This document shows positions 43,895 through 54,296 of a stretch of DNA of 61,027 bases, one piece after another; position 1 is the stretch's first letter; each line of letters starts with the position of its first letter. A program made the position numbers and the translations under genes. This DNA is from an uncultured bacterium (GTDB lineage Bacteria; Patescibacteriota; Gracilibacteria; Absconditabacterales; Absconditicoccaceae). Below the pieces are notes generated by a model, which saw only the letters and a program-made list of their open reading frames with translations, searched no databases and was not told where the DNA came from. Location of the stretch: positions 67,175 through 128,201 of the forward strand of contig CALMFT010000032.1 in the NCBI GenBank assembly GCA_937862565.1. Direction: 5' to 3'.

Positions 43895-44833
43895 CTAAAC
43901 GAGCAAGCGCAAGGGTAGAGCGCACTCACGATTATAGTAATCTAATTCACCTCTCAACTCACCAAAGTCGCACGCCCACGCGTCGTCAGAGCCATACTCA
44001 GAACGGGACCAAAGAAAGCCAGACGAACCACAATCATTTCGCTCACCATCACTACGGTCACCTGACATCTTAGTACCAAGAAGAATACTCATAAGTTGTG
44101 CTGATCCTATCTGTCGACCCGTAGAATTTGGAGAGCTTGGTGGAGTTCCTTCAATTGGTCCTCATGGTAAAGCGGCAAGAGTTTTTCGCATATCTTGATA
44201 ACTAGGAACTTTAGCTCCTTGTTTTACTATCTTATCCACCATCGCGAAGTTAAAGTAATCTTCATCAGCATAAGCTCCTTCTCCTTTGAATACCTGTGGT
44301 ATATAATCTGTTGAGTTTTTTTGAGTATCTTGGGTGTAGCTTAATCCAAAATCACTCGCTTTAGCATTTTCATGTGCTCGTGATATTCCTCCTATAGTAA
44401 TAGATTCTTTAGTAAACTGCACATTATTGATCATTGCTATGTGAGCTGGTGTTTCTAAGTCATTATCCTTGAGAAATTGGAGAGCTTGGGATTTACGTTG
44501 TTGCTCGATCTGAGAGATGTCATTGTTGTTCTCTACTTTATCAAGTTTTTTCTTTAATAGATTTATTTTATGTTGGTTTTCTTGAATATATTTTTGCTTT
44601 TCTTCAAAATCTTCTAGAAATTGCTTATCATATTGAAATTGTTCTCCTGATTCTCTGTTTTCTTGTCTAAGATTTTGGAAGTTTTCCGATTGTATTTGTT
44701 TTTTGAGATAAGGTTTAGATAGTCCTGGATCAATAGCTCATAAAGCATCGAAATCATTTCTGATTGAGTTAAGATAATCTTGTGACTTGGAAGAGAGTTT
44801 TTCACTAGAAAGAGGACGTTTTATTCATTTCAT
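43895..44833 (-). CDS. Coiled-coil protein with a DGR-like variable C-type lectin/SUMF-like end
   Basis: A 312-residue protein without a signal peptide. Residues 1-130 are a charged coiled coil. From about residue 225 it resembles the FISUMP/formylglycine-enzyme-like fold that is the usual target of diversity-generating retroelements: VPSYQDMRKTLAAL, then GFLWSRSEYGSDDAW and ALPLRLLV at the end. The last 160 bases are much GC-richer than the genome and rich in NNC/NNT codons at surface positions (GGC TCT GAC GAC). The frame after TAG continues DSKTFAKRRFVPYDNF, so the C-terminus may have been cut short. Four TGA codons are Gly. No reverse transcriptase or template repeat is in the window. Confidence 0.65.
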
Positions 44834-44928
44834 GAAAGTTAATTTGGCTAGCTAAAAAAATATTACATTATTATAATATTTTTTCTAGCTATTTGTCAAA
44901 TATTTTAACTATTAAGATGGATATACTC

Positions 44929-45861
44929 TTATTTAATATTCACAATTCCCTTACAATCAGGATATTTTGAACATCCCCAGAACGATCCTCTTCTTGATCT
45001 TCTCAGTACCATTTCTGAAGCACACTCAGGGCAAACAGGTTTATCATCTCCTACTTCAAGTTCAATCTTATAGGCAGCTGGAGATTTTATTCGTTTTACT
45101 TCTGGATAGTCTGAAGAAGATAAAAATGGTCAGAATCTTCACATTCTTACGACGATTGTTCCTCCTGCTGGACATGGTTGTCCCTCAAACTGAGCTTTGA
45201 TAGGATCGAGTTTGTTTGCTACATCTTCAGTTTCTGAAATGAAATCACATTCTGGGTAGTTGGTGCAGCCCAAGAATCTACTATTATTTTTCCCAAATTT
45301 TACTACAAGTTCTCCTTCTGCGCATTTTGGACACTTTTTTCCTGTGGTAAGAACAATCTTTTCTCATGCTTCCGCTTTGATGATTTGTTTTTCAAAGTCG
45401 AGGTAAAAATCACTCAGCATGGTTTTTCGATTGAGTTCACCTGCAGCAATATTATCCAGTTGATCTTCCATCAACGCTGTAAACTCATAATCCATCAGCT
45501 TATCAAAATGTTCTTCCAGAAAATCATTTACTCCAAATGCTATCTCAGTTGGTTTCAATTTACCTTCATCTTTCATGACATATCCTCTATCTTGTATCGT
45601 GCTAATCGTACTTACATAGGTACTTGGTCTTCCTATACCCTTGTTCTCAAGCATCTTTACCAAGGTCGCTTCCGTATATCTTGCTGTAGGTTTTGTAGCA
45701 TTTTGTTTTGCCTGAATTTGTTTTGAACTTCCTTTGCTTCCTTTTTTGAGACTAGGAAGAATCACATCTTCATCAGTATCTTCTCGCAATTTTAGAAATC
45801 CATCAAATTCCATTATTTTCCCTGCTGCAATTCGAGTTTGATCTTTAAGAACTTTCGACAT
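44929..45861 (-). CDS. topA: DNA topoisomerase I, C-terminal half (separate gene)
   Basis: A 310-residue protein that begins inside what is normally the middle of TopA (MSKVLKDQTRIAAGKIMEFD, then GFLKL). It includes the conserved RYTEATLVKMLENKGIGRPS and TISTIQDRGYV of domains II/IV, then three C-terminal zinc-ribbon-like modules: CPKCAEGELVV with GCTNYPECDF, a modified second module, and CPECASEMVLRR with GCSKYPDCKG. The N-terminal half with TOPRIM and the catalytic Tyr is a separate gene 341 bases upstream, with an alkyltransferase-like gene between. The two halves must assemble to make a working enzyme. Confidence 0.88.
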
Positions 45862-45882
45862 TGAAAAGTATTATTTTATAAA

Positions 45883-46197
45883 TTAAAACTTATAGAGGTA
45901 TTTTTTGATATCTATTTCTCATCCATCTACTTCAATATTTTCTTTTTCCAATAATTTTATTTGTTCTATTCCTCTTTCTCCAAGCTTGAGAGTGGAGATC
46001 AATCCTTGCTTATTGACTACTCTTCGCCAAGGACACATATCTCGTTCACTATAACTCATACTTGATAACAATCTTCCTACCAACCATCCACTCGTATTCG
46101 CATCATGTCTCATACACAGTTGTTCGGCAACATCTCCATAAGAGACTACTTTCCCAAAAGGTATTTCATTAACAATGGCGAACATTTCTGTTTTCAT
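45883..46197 (-). CDS. atl: Alkyltransferase-like protein (ATL; MGMT DNA-binding domain)
   Basis: A 104-residue protein with the O6-methylguanine methyltransferase DNA-binding fold. IPFGKVVSYGDVAEQL is the winged-helix part. The active-site PCHRV of true methyltransferases reads PWRRVVN, with Trp in place of the reactive Cys as in ATL proteins. ATLs bind O6-alkylguanine and pass it to nucleotide excision repair. It lies between the two halves of topA, four bases after the first and 21 before the second, in one operon. Confidence 0.88.
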
Positions 46198-46201
46198 TAT
46201 T

Positions 46202-47770
46202 TTATTTACTACTTAAAGGATGAAAAATATACTGAGTATTTGTAAAGATTGCATCTGCCATTTGGCTTGCAAGGGTTCTTTGCCAAATCAGTTTATATAA
46301 TTTTGTTTCATACTGTCCCATTTTGATATCGTCAGGAATAGTCATAACATTGGTTGGTCTTATCGCTTCATGGGCTTCTTGAGCATTCTTTGATTTACTT
46401 TTGAATTGTCTTACTTGGTGGTATTTTTCTCCATAACTTCAGACTATAAAATCTTTACACTGAGCAATAGCGCTTCCTGAAAGATTGCTACTATCCGTTC
46501 TCATATAGGTAATAAGTCCAGCTTCATAGAGTTTTTGAGCAGCTGACATCACAGATCTTACAGGCCATCAGAACATTCTCGAGGCAGTTTGTTGAAGACT
46601 TGAGGTAATGAATGGTGGAGGTGGAGATTTTTTACTTTGTTTCGTCACAATATCTGCGAGTTCAAATTCTACTTTTTCTTTACTCGTAAGAATTTCATAT
46701 CCTGATTTCTCATCTTTTTGAGAAGTAGCTTTAGTGATATCAAGTTGTTTGAGTACTGAATCAAGAATCTTCTTTGGAAATCTTCCGCCTCATTGTTTAT
46801 CTTTGGTTTTTGGAGTTTCATCACTCGCATCCATAAGACTTTCAGTTTCTTTGAGACCTTCGATAGTCTGTAGACCTATTTCAATTTCCCCTTCAGATGT
46901 TTCAATAAGAGCTTTGATTACTCGATATTCTACAGGCACGAATGCTAAGATATCTCTTTCCTTTTCTACTACGAGTTTTACAGTTACAGATTGCACTCTT
47001 CCAGCAGAAAGTCCTCTTTTGATCTTATTCCATAATACTGGAGAAACCGTAAATCCTACGAGTTTATCAAGTACTGCTCTCGATTTTTGAGCAGAAACCA
47101 TATCCATATCTATATTTCTTGGCTTTTCCAATGCATCCAATATTGCTCCTTTGGTAATTTCATTGAATACAATTCTTGGGGTTTTCAATGGATCGAGACC
47201 AAGCTGAGTAGCAAGGTGGAAGGCAATTGCCTCTCATTCACGATCTTCATCGGTTGCCAGTATCACCTGAGAACTTGCCTTGGCTGTAGACCTCAGATCT
47301 GAGACTACCTTTCTTTTATCAGGATCAACATTGTAATCAGGTTCAAATCATTTTTGTACCAACTTAGGCATATTCTTATCAATAAGATCAACGATGTGAC
47401 CTACCGATGCTTTTACTACATAATCAGAACCAAGATATTTAGAAATAGTTTTTACTTTTCCTGGTGATTCCACAATAACAAGCTTTTTACCTGTTGCGCT
47501 CAGTGTAATTGGAACTGGCTTTTTAACCACTTCTTCAGTTGCTTTCTTTTTAGCAGGTTTTTTTTTGAGTACTTTGGATGGTTTTTTGCTAGCTACTACT
47601 GGAGCTTTTGCTTTACTTACTACTTTTTTAGTAACAGCTTTTTTCTTAGCAACTGGTTTTTTAACTGTTGGTTTTATTACCGCTTCAGCTACTTTTTTAC
47701 TTGCTTTGATAGTTGCTCAAGCCGTAGTTATAGTTTTTTTCTTAATTATTTTTGAAGATACTTTTGGCAT
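46202..47770 (-). CDS. topA: DNA topoisomerase I, N-terminal half (separate gene)
   Basis: A 522-residue protein. Residues 1-85 are a Lys/Ala/Val tail of histone-like character ([20 protein letters not shown]). The TOPRIM domain follows with [12 protein letters not shown] and [17 protein letters not shown]. The catalytic Tyr is in [19 protein letters not shown]. The protein ends in TAA after [20 protein letters not shown], in the middle of the normal TopA fold. The rest of the enzyme is the separate downstream gene beyond atl. Relaxation of negative supercoils would need both products. Confidence 0.9.
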
Positions 47771-47803
47771 AATTATACTTGTAATGAAGTATTAAAAAGA
47801 TTA

Positions 47804-47825
47804 TGTAAACGTAACTGTAAACGTA
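47804..47825. promoter_or_regulatory. Direct repeats upstream of topA
   Basis: TGTAAACGTA occurs twice (47804-47813 and 47816-47825), with a 12-base period close to one helical turn, 34 bases before the topA N-half start. It could be a binding site for a regulator of the topA-atl operon. The rest of the 47826-47950 gap shows nothing clear. Confidence 0.35.
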
Positions 47826-47950
47826 TTATAGTTTTTAGATTTTCAGACTATAGTATTTATGTTGAAATTATCAACGTAAATTTTATTGCTTACTATTTGT
47901 AGTCTCAAAACAACAAAGAACTCTTTTAATTACTTTGATTAGCTTACTTT

Positions 47951-48997
47951 ATGGATAATATTACACAAGGGGTGATCTGAGGATCATTATATACGCTTAT
48001 TACAGGCAAAAAGACGACTAAACATTTTTTATTGGGAGCATTGATTACGAATATTCCTGACCTTGACATTTTTGTTTCTAGATTTATTTATGATAATCCG
48101 ATTGATCAATTTTTCTTTCATAGAGGGATATTTCATAGTCTGATTTTTCTTTTTTGATTATCATTTGTGCTAGGAGCAATACTGTATTACTCAGATAAAA
48201 AAGTAGCCTATCGAAGGTATGTATTGGGAGTCTTAGTGAGTGTTCTTTTTGGTCATTTGCTCATTGATGGTATGACTACTTATGGCATGAGATACTTCTT
48301 ACCTTGGAATATCACGACCTTCAGTACTGATAATATATTTGTAGTAGATTTCTGAATGTGGTTTATCGTAGGTGCTGGGATGCTTACGTACTTCTTCTGA
48401 AAACAAAAAGCAAAAATTGCTAAATGGATACTCGGTATCAGTGCTGCTTATTTTGCACTAAGTTTTATCATACAATGCTCAGTACAAAAAACATTTGAAG
48501 AGCACTACCCTACTGAAATCACTCAAGTAGTAGAAAGTAAAACAATCGTGGAACCATTACAAATTTTCTTATGGAGACATGTCGCCAAAACAGATGATGG
48601 CTTTTATAAGGGGTATTATTCGATCTTTGATAGTGATAAAAATATTGATTGGCAGTTTATCCCGAGAAATAAAGATCTAGAGACTACCATACAATGAAGA
48701 AGCGAGGATTCTGCTAATGCTGATACTGCTCGCCAGATAAGCCAAATATTATCTTTCTCTAGAGATCTTTATACTATTACAGGAGATATTCGTTCAGGTC
48801 TTATTGTCCAAAATCTGCTTATGGGAAATTTGAATGGTTGGTTGGAAACATGATCTTCAAATAATTCCATGTTTTGATTTGAAATAAAAAATGAAAATAA
48901 TACAACACGTATCACTCAACAATCAAATAGTAGTATGAGAGAGCTGAATAAAAAAACACGAAATACTTTCCGATCTAGAGTATGGGGAAATAAATAA
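47951..48997 (+). CDS. DUF457/YdjM-like membrane-bound metal-dependent hydrolase
   Basis: A 348-residue protein. The N-terminal 130 residues match the YdjM/DUF457 family: NITQGVIGGSLYTLITGK, LGALITNIPDLDIF, FFHRGIFHSLIF, FGHLLIDGMTTYGMRYFLPW, which carry the metal-binding His and Asp residues. Four to five hydrophobic helices are present. The C-terminal 170 residues form an extra soluble domain. The physiological substrate of this family is not established. It is divergent from topA. About eight TGA codons encode Gly. Confidence 0.88.
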
Positions 48998-49060
48998 TCT
49001 AGTCCACTCACTCCTTTTCAGAATATTTTTAATTTAAAAAATTACTCAAAATTTCTCACC

Positions 49061-50029
49061 ATGGAAACAAAACTATGATATCCTATTCAAAACGGGATAC
49101 TCAATATTATCGATGCAATACAAGAGGATGGCTACCCTATCACTGTAGATGAATATGGCTATTATATGCGAGTAGATATGCCAAACGGTACGCAAAGAGC
49201 AATCTATGGCTGTGATTATGGTATCAATAAGAATGCAGTCATTCATAGAGTTTTTGATGATAAAATTATATGCAGTAAGATGCTTCATCAAGCAGGATTT
49301 GCGACTCCTGAGTCTTTCCTGTTTGTGAAATCAAAATCAGCCTATACCAATGATTCCAATAATATCTCTGCTGCTTTGGATTTTGCTCAGCATCTTGGAT
49401 ATCCTTTGATAGTAAAACCTACGCATGGACTGAAGGGAAGATGAGTAGTAAAAATAAAAAATAAGCAGATACTTACGCAATATCTTGAAGATTCTCAGAC
49501 TGAAGAAGGCGGTCCTTTCAATCTTATCATACAAGAATTTATAAGCTGAAAAGACGTGAGAGTCATCTATCTCGATGGACAAATAGAAAGTGCTTACCAG
49601 AGAATAGCTGCTTCAATTGTGGGGGATGGAAAACATACTATCCAAGAATTAATCAGTCAAAAAAACGAGAAGGCAGAACGAGCTGTCATCAGTAATCACC
49701 TCGCTAATGAAGGTATGACTTTAGAAGATATACTGCAAATGTGAGAAAAAACTCAATATGTTGTTACTGCAAATGTCTCTACGGGAGGAGAAGTAGAAGC
49801 CTATCCATGGGATGATCAAGATCTGGAGTTCATGAAAGCTATAGCACACACTACAGGAGCAAGATACTTTGGAGCTGACATACTCACGGATGGAAACCTT
49901 CGTGACGGAGTTATACTTGAACTCAATAAAATGCCAGGCTGTGTCGGAGCGGAAAGACTAGAGCCATGATTCGCGAAGAAACTGGGAGCTAAGATTTGGG
50001 AGATTATCAAAATGGATGAAAGTATGTAA
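49061..50029 (+). CDS. ATP-grasp ligase (cyanophycin-synthetase/RimK-like)
   Basis: A 322-residue enzyme. ATP-grasp elements are visible: YPLIVKPTHGLKGRGVVKIK for the nucleotide-binding loop, IIQEFISGKDVRVIYLDGQI for the central sheet, YFGADILTDGNLRDGVILEL and NKMPGC for the Mg-binding Glu and Asn. The first 60 residues (ILNIIDAIQEDG) resemble the linker of GshF and CphA enzymes. It should join an amino acid to a carboxylate using ATP, but the substrate cannot be read from sequence. Six TGA codons encode Gly. It ends just upstream of the WG-repeat promoter. Confidence 0.85.
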
Positions 50030-50034
50030 AATAC

Positions 50035-50062
50035 TTGACAAATTTTAATAAATGTTTATAAT
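50035..50062 (+). promoter_or_regulatory. Promoter of the WG-repeat gene
   Basis: TTGACA at 50035-50040 and TATAAT at 50057-50062 with a 16-base spacer, both matching consensus exactly. It follows the ATP-grasp stop codon by five bases, 35 bases before the leader frame at 50097. Confidence 0.8.
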
Positions 50063-50096
50063 GGTAGTAATAATTTATTTTTCTATCAGGAAAACT

Positions 50097-50210
50097 ATGA
50101 AAAAATCTATAAACAAAGAGGTAAAACCAGAAATTATTTCAAAAATCAATCATCTTAGAAAATGATATTCATTTCTCATGAAGAGAAAAGCAACCTCAAA
50201 GACACATTAG
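50097..50210 (+). CDS. Short leader frame or frameshifted start of the WG-repeat gene
   Basis: A 37-residue frame (MKKSINKEVKPEIISKINHL then RKGYS) with a good AGGA ribosome site seven bases upstream and the strong promoter. One TGA is read as Gly. It overlaps the WG-repeat start in another frame and ends at TAG. It may be a leader peptide, or the true N-terminus of the WG protein separated by a one-base indel: the WG ATG at 50162 has no ribosome site of its own. Confidence 0.45.
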
Positions 50211-51367
50211 TTTATATTCTTGATCCACAAGGTAATAAAACGAGAAAACAAGAGTATTCTAAAAATGAATCTGTGAGTATTCAAGCAAGAGAAAATCATA
50301 AACGCAAACAAGAACAAATTAACAACCTTATTAATACTGAATGAGTATCTGAAGAAGAAATACAAATTAAAAAACAAGAACTTTATCCTGAATACAAACA
50401 AATTATATCTCTAAAAAGAGAGTATGACAAAATAGAAGATTTCAAAGATGGATTTGCTCTGGTTGGGTTAGGACGTAAATGGGGTTTTATTAACACAAAA
50501 GGAGAAGAGGTAGGAGAAATTAAGTATGACTGAATAGGAAATTTCAAAGATGGATTTGCTATGGTTGTGTCAGAAGGTTATTACTGATTTATTGATACAA
50601 AAAGAGAACAAGTAGGAGAAATTAAGTATCACTGACGAGGAGATTTCAAAGATGGATTTGGAAAGGTTGGGTTAGGACGTAAATGGGGTTTTATTAACAC
50701 AAAAGGAGAAGAGGTAGGAGAAATTAAGTATGACAAAATAGAAGATTTCAAAGATGGATTTGCTAAGGTTAAGTCGGAAGGTAAATGGGGTTTAATTAAC
50801 ACAAAAGGAGAAGAAATAACACAGATTAAATATGATGATATTGTAGATTTCAAAGATGGATTTGCTAAGGTTAAGTCGGAAGGTAAATGGGGTTTAATTA
50901 ACACAAAAGGAGAAGAGGTAGGAGAAATTAAGTATGACTGAATATGAAATTTCAAAGATGGATTTGCTAAAGTTGAATTAAATAATAAATGGTGAATTAT
51001 TAATACGCATGGAGAAGAGATAGTAGAACCAAAGTATGATACTGTATGAGATTTCAAAGATGGCTTTGCTAAAGTTAAGTTGAATAATAAATACTGATTC
51101 ATTAATACGCAAGGCGAAGAGATAGCAGAACCAAAGTATGATGGCCATGTAGAAGATTTCAAAGATGGATTTGCTAAAGTTGAATTAAATAATAAATGGT
51201 GAATTATTAATACGCAAGGAGAAGAAGTTATAGAACCAAAGTATAGTAAGATATCTATCACAAAAGAATGATCTAATCTTATTGCTATGATACGAACGAA
51301 AGAAACTAATACATTACACAAACGTTTCTTGAAGAAAGTTGAACCTGAAATAACAGAAGTTCAATAA
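50162..51367 (+). CDS. WG-repeat protein
   Basis: A 401-residue protein. After a charged helical region of about 85 residues there are eight tandem units of 34-35 residues, each reading roughly YDxIxDFKDGFAKV, five or six residues, KWGFINTKGEEVxEIK. These are WG-containing repeats (PF14903 type), a small beta structure of unclear function. Several units are nearly identical as DNA, for example 50450-50530 and 50660-50740, so they were duplicated or converted recently. TGA encodes Gly in many units. No signal peptide is visible. A strong promoter and terminator flank it. Confidence 0.88.
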
Positions 51368-51382
51368 AACATACCCTCTATC

Positions 51383-51408
51383 AAAAAACCCATCTAGATG
51401 GGTTTTTT
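51383..51408 (+). terminator. Rho-independent terminator
   Basis: AAAAAACCCATC-TAGATGGGTTTTTT: a perfect palindromic stem with a T-run, 16 bases after the WG-repeat stop. Confidence 0.9.
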
Positions 51409-51456
51409 ATATTTTTGAGTGAAATCAGAGGATTCAATAGAAATATTTTTAAGCAT

Positions 51457-51490
51457 AAAAAAACATCAAATTCTGCTTTTGCTCTGATGT
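51457..51490 (-). terminator. Terminator of tRNA-Gln
   Basis: On the minus strand ACATCA, a 16-base loop, TGATGT followed by seven T. It is 33 bases past the 3' end of the tRNA. Confidence 0.65.
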
Positions 51491-51522
51491 AATAAGTATA
51501 TTTCAATCTGATCTATATAAGT

Positions 51523-51593
51523 TTGGGGATCTAGGATTCGAACCTAGATAAACGGAGTCAAAGTCCGGTGTCCTACCATTAGACGAATCCCCA
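51523..51593 (-). tRNA. tRNA-Gln (anticodon TTG)
   Basis: Acceptor TGGGGAT/ATCCCCA, anticodon loop CTTTGAC with TTG at 34-36 (reads CAA), and T arm CTAGG-TTCGAAT-CCTAG. The first pair of the anticodon stem is a C-T mismatch; the rest is normal. CCA is not encoded. No tRNA-Gly reading UGA is in the window. Confidence 0.92.
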
Positions 51594-51735
51594 GTGATAA
51601 ATGCCGTATATGCAACAATTATTTCAGTAATATAACAATCTTTATTGTAATTTCCAGAGAAAAAATCATATTTAGCAAGATAGCAAGGTTATTATCTTCT
51701 CATAATTTTTTTTAGTAGTATATTTAGTATATTCA

Positions 51736-54165
51736 ATGTTGTACAACACTAATTTACTCTCTCAGCGAGTGAGTCTTCCTTCTGACTACCCTACTCTCAA
51801 TACTCAGCTTATCGCAAAATTGTTTGAAATAGAACACGGTGAAGTACAAAGAAAATTTCCTGATTTGCTCGTAGTAGGAAAAGTGAGTAATGTTCAAAAA
51901 CATCCAAATGCTGATACCCTCTTCGTATGTCAGGTAAATTGTGGTTCACACGGAAATTTCCAAATCTGTACCGGAGGTGAAAATGTAGCAAAAGATCAAT
52001 TCGTTCCTGTAGCATTACCAGGTTGCTATCTCCCTTCTATCGATCTTCAAATCTGAGAAAGACAAATGAGAGGTCTGGATAGTAATGGTATGATCTGCTC
52101 CAAAGGAGAACTAGGAATCAATGAAGATGAAGATAAACACTGGATATGGGATATGACTCAAGATCTCAGCTGTGATGAAAGTATGATAGGAAAAAGCTTT
52201 GGCGAATGTTTCCCAAGTCTATGTAATACTATCTTTGAAGTAGAAAGTGTAGCTATTACCAACAGACCTGATCTGTGGGGACATTTTGGTTTGGCATGCG
52301 AATGTAGAACAATTTTTGCTGACCAAGTAAAAACTACTGATAGCATTCACACGATTATCGACAAAGCATCAAAGTTTTCTTTATCTACTATAAATAATAA
52401 TACTACTCCGCATTCTGGAGCTATTCAAACTCCAAAATGTAGTTATTACTCACTTCTTTCTTTACCAAGTATTACTAACGAAGTAAGTGCTTTCCCTGGA
52501 AGAGTTTCGCTTCTTGATCTTGGATATAAACCTAAACTCAATCGAATAGATTATAGTAATTATTTTATGGCGAACTATGGTCAACCAGTTCATGTGTTTG
52601 ATGAGAAAAAAATAATCTGAAAAATTAACGTGCAAGAAGCAAAGTGAGGAGAAAAATTTATTGATCTCGCAGAAAAAGAACACACTCTTGAAGCAGGAGA
52701 TATCATCATTTGTGATGAAGAAAAGATAGTTGGATTGGCTGGAATCATAGGTGGGAAGAGTACTGCATTTGATACTAGCACTTCTTCCATTCTTATTGAA
52801 GTAGCAAACTTTGATGCAATACAAATTAGAAAAACTGCTACAAGACTTGGACTCAAAACTGATGCAGCTGTAAGATTTGAAAAAGGAATCAATCCTGTAT
52901 GGACTGCATTTTGTAGTCAGGAACAAATTACAGTACTTACAAAAAATAATACTGAACATAAAACAGGAGAAGTAAAAGATTTCACTTTTCAATCTACAAT
53001 ACATTCACAAACTAATCCGCTTATTTTAGATTTAGAAAAAACAAGTTACTATTTGGTAGGTAGTACAGACGATCAGATTATCAATAAAATTCCTAGCATC
53101 CTAGAAAATCTTTGATATCAAATTACGGTTGATAAAAGCACGCTTTCTCTGGTTTCACCAATATGGAGATCGGATATAAAATATATACAAGATGTATACG
53201 AAGATATAGCAAGACATATTGGATTGGAAAATATTCCAGAAATTCCTTCTTCAATCTTTGTTAGCAAATCTCAAGATTCTGTTATTCAATTTGAATATAG
53301 TTTAGCTCAAAAATTGATAGATTCTCTTTCCTTTGATCAAGTAGAAACTTACCCTTGGTATAGTGAATCATGGATTACAAAACTTGGACTTGATAAAAAC
53401 ACTCATCTGGAGTTACTTAATCCTACTGACACCAATACTCCATTTATGGCTCAAACATTACTTCCAGGATTACTCAATATTATTATTAAAAATCATAGAC
53501 AAATACTGCCTATCAAGATATTTGAAGTAGGAAAAGTATTCGCTCGAGAAAATAAAAACAAAAAAGAAACAAAAATGATTGCAGGAATGATTGCCAACAA
53601 AAAACAAAATAATCGAGAAAAAGATACTTTCTTGGAAGCTAAAGAAGCAGTGTTGGGAATTTTTAGTAAGTTCGGAATTACTGATTATACTTTTGAGAAA
53701 ACAAACAATACTAATTTTCATCCAAGTAAACAATGTTCCATAAAAATAGGAGAAGAAATAATCTGATTTATAGGAGAAATTCATCCTGTATTATTGGAAG
53801 AAAATAAGATTACAAGCGAGCATTCAGTAAGCTATATAGCCATGGAAGTTGAAAGACTTTTCTCTCATAGATTCAACTCTGAAACTCAAGAATACTCCAA
53901 CCTTCAAGATCAATTTATTCGCAGAGATGTAAGTTTTGCGATTCCAGCCCATGATGATTTTAGCAAAATTATCGAAGCAGTAAAAGGAACTAAATACGTA
54001 GAGAAGATAGAAATCTTTGATCTGTATGATCAGAAAGACGCTAACAAGTCAATCAGTATTAGCTTCACGATCAAGAGTGATGGAACTATGACTACAGAAC
54101 AAATCAATACTATCCTCAATGCTGTAGTAGCAAATGGTCAAAAAGCAGGAGGAATTCTCAAATAA
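51736..54165 (+). CDS. pheT: Phenylalanine-tRNA ligase beta subunit
   Basis: An 809-residue subunit of the (alpha-beta)2 enzyme that charges tRNA-Phe. The N-terminal tRNA-binding EMAP-like domain (VVGKVSNVQKHPNADTLFVC) is followed by the B3/B4 editing-domain region (MANYGQPVHVFD), the B5 region (YIQDVYEDIARHIG) and the C-terminal ferredoxin-like anticodon-binding domain (RRDVSFAIPAHDDF). Seven TGA codons encode Gly, including two within ATAATCTGA copies. pheS is not adjacent in the window. It ends in TAA after GGILK. Confidence 0.95.
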
Positions 54166-54296
54166 AAATCAACAAAAAATCTCCAAGACCGAATTGAAAA
54201 AAAGTTAGAGTTTATTATAAGGTGAGCTAATCGTCTTTTATAATAGTCATAAAATAAAAATCAGATTATTTTTAATTAACTTATCAATTCTTATTC

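Noticed and set aside
43837-44073. A 78-residue plus-strand frame rich in Arg, His and Thr
   Set aside because: It is antisense to the GC-rich variable end of the DGR-like target and has no similarity to anything or a plausible start site.
50440-51260. CRISPR array or tandem non-coding repeats
   Set aside because: The roughly 102-base period is an exact multiple of three and encodes WG repeats with silent changes; there are no unique spacers.
39010-51593. A glycine tRNA that reads UGA
   Set aside because: Only tRNA-Arg(CCG) and tRNA-Gln(TTG) are found; neither anticodon loop contains TCA.
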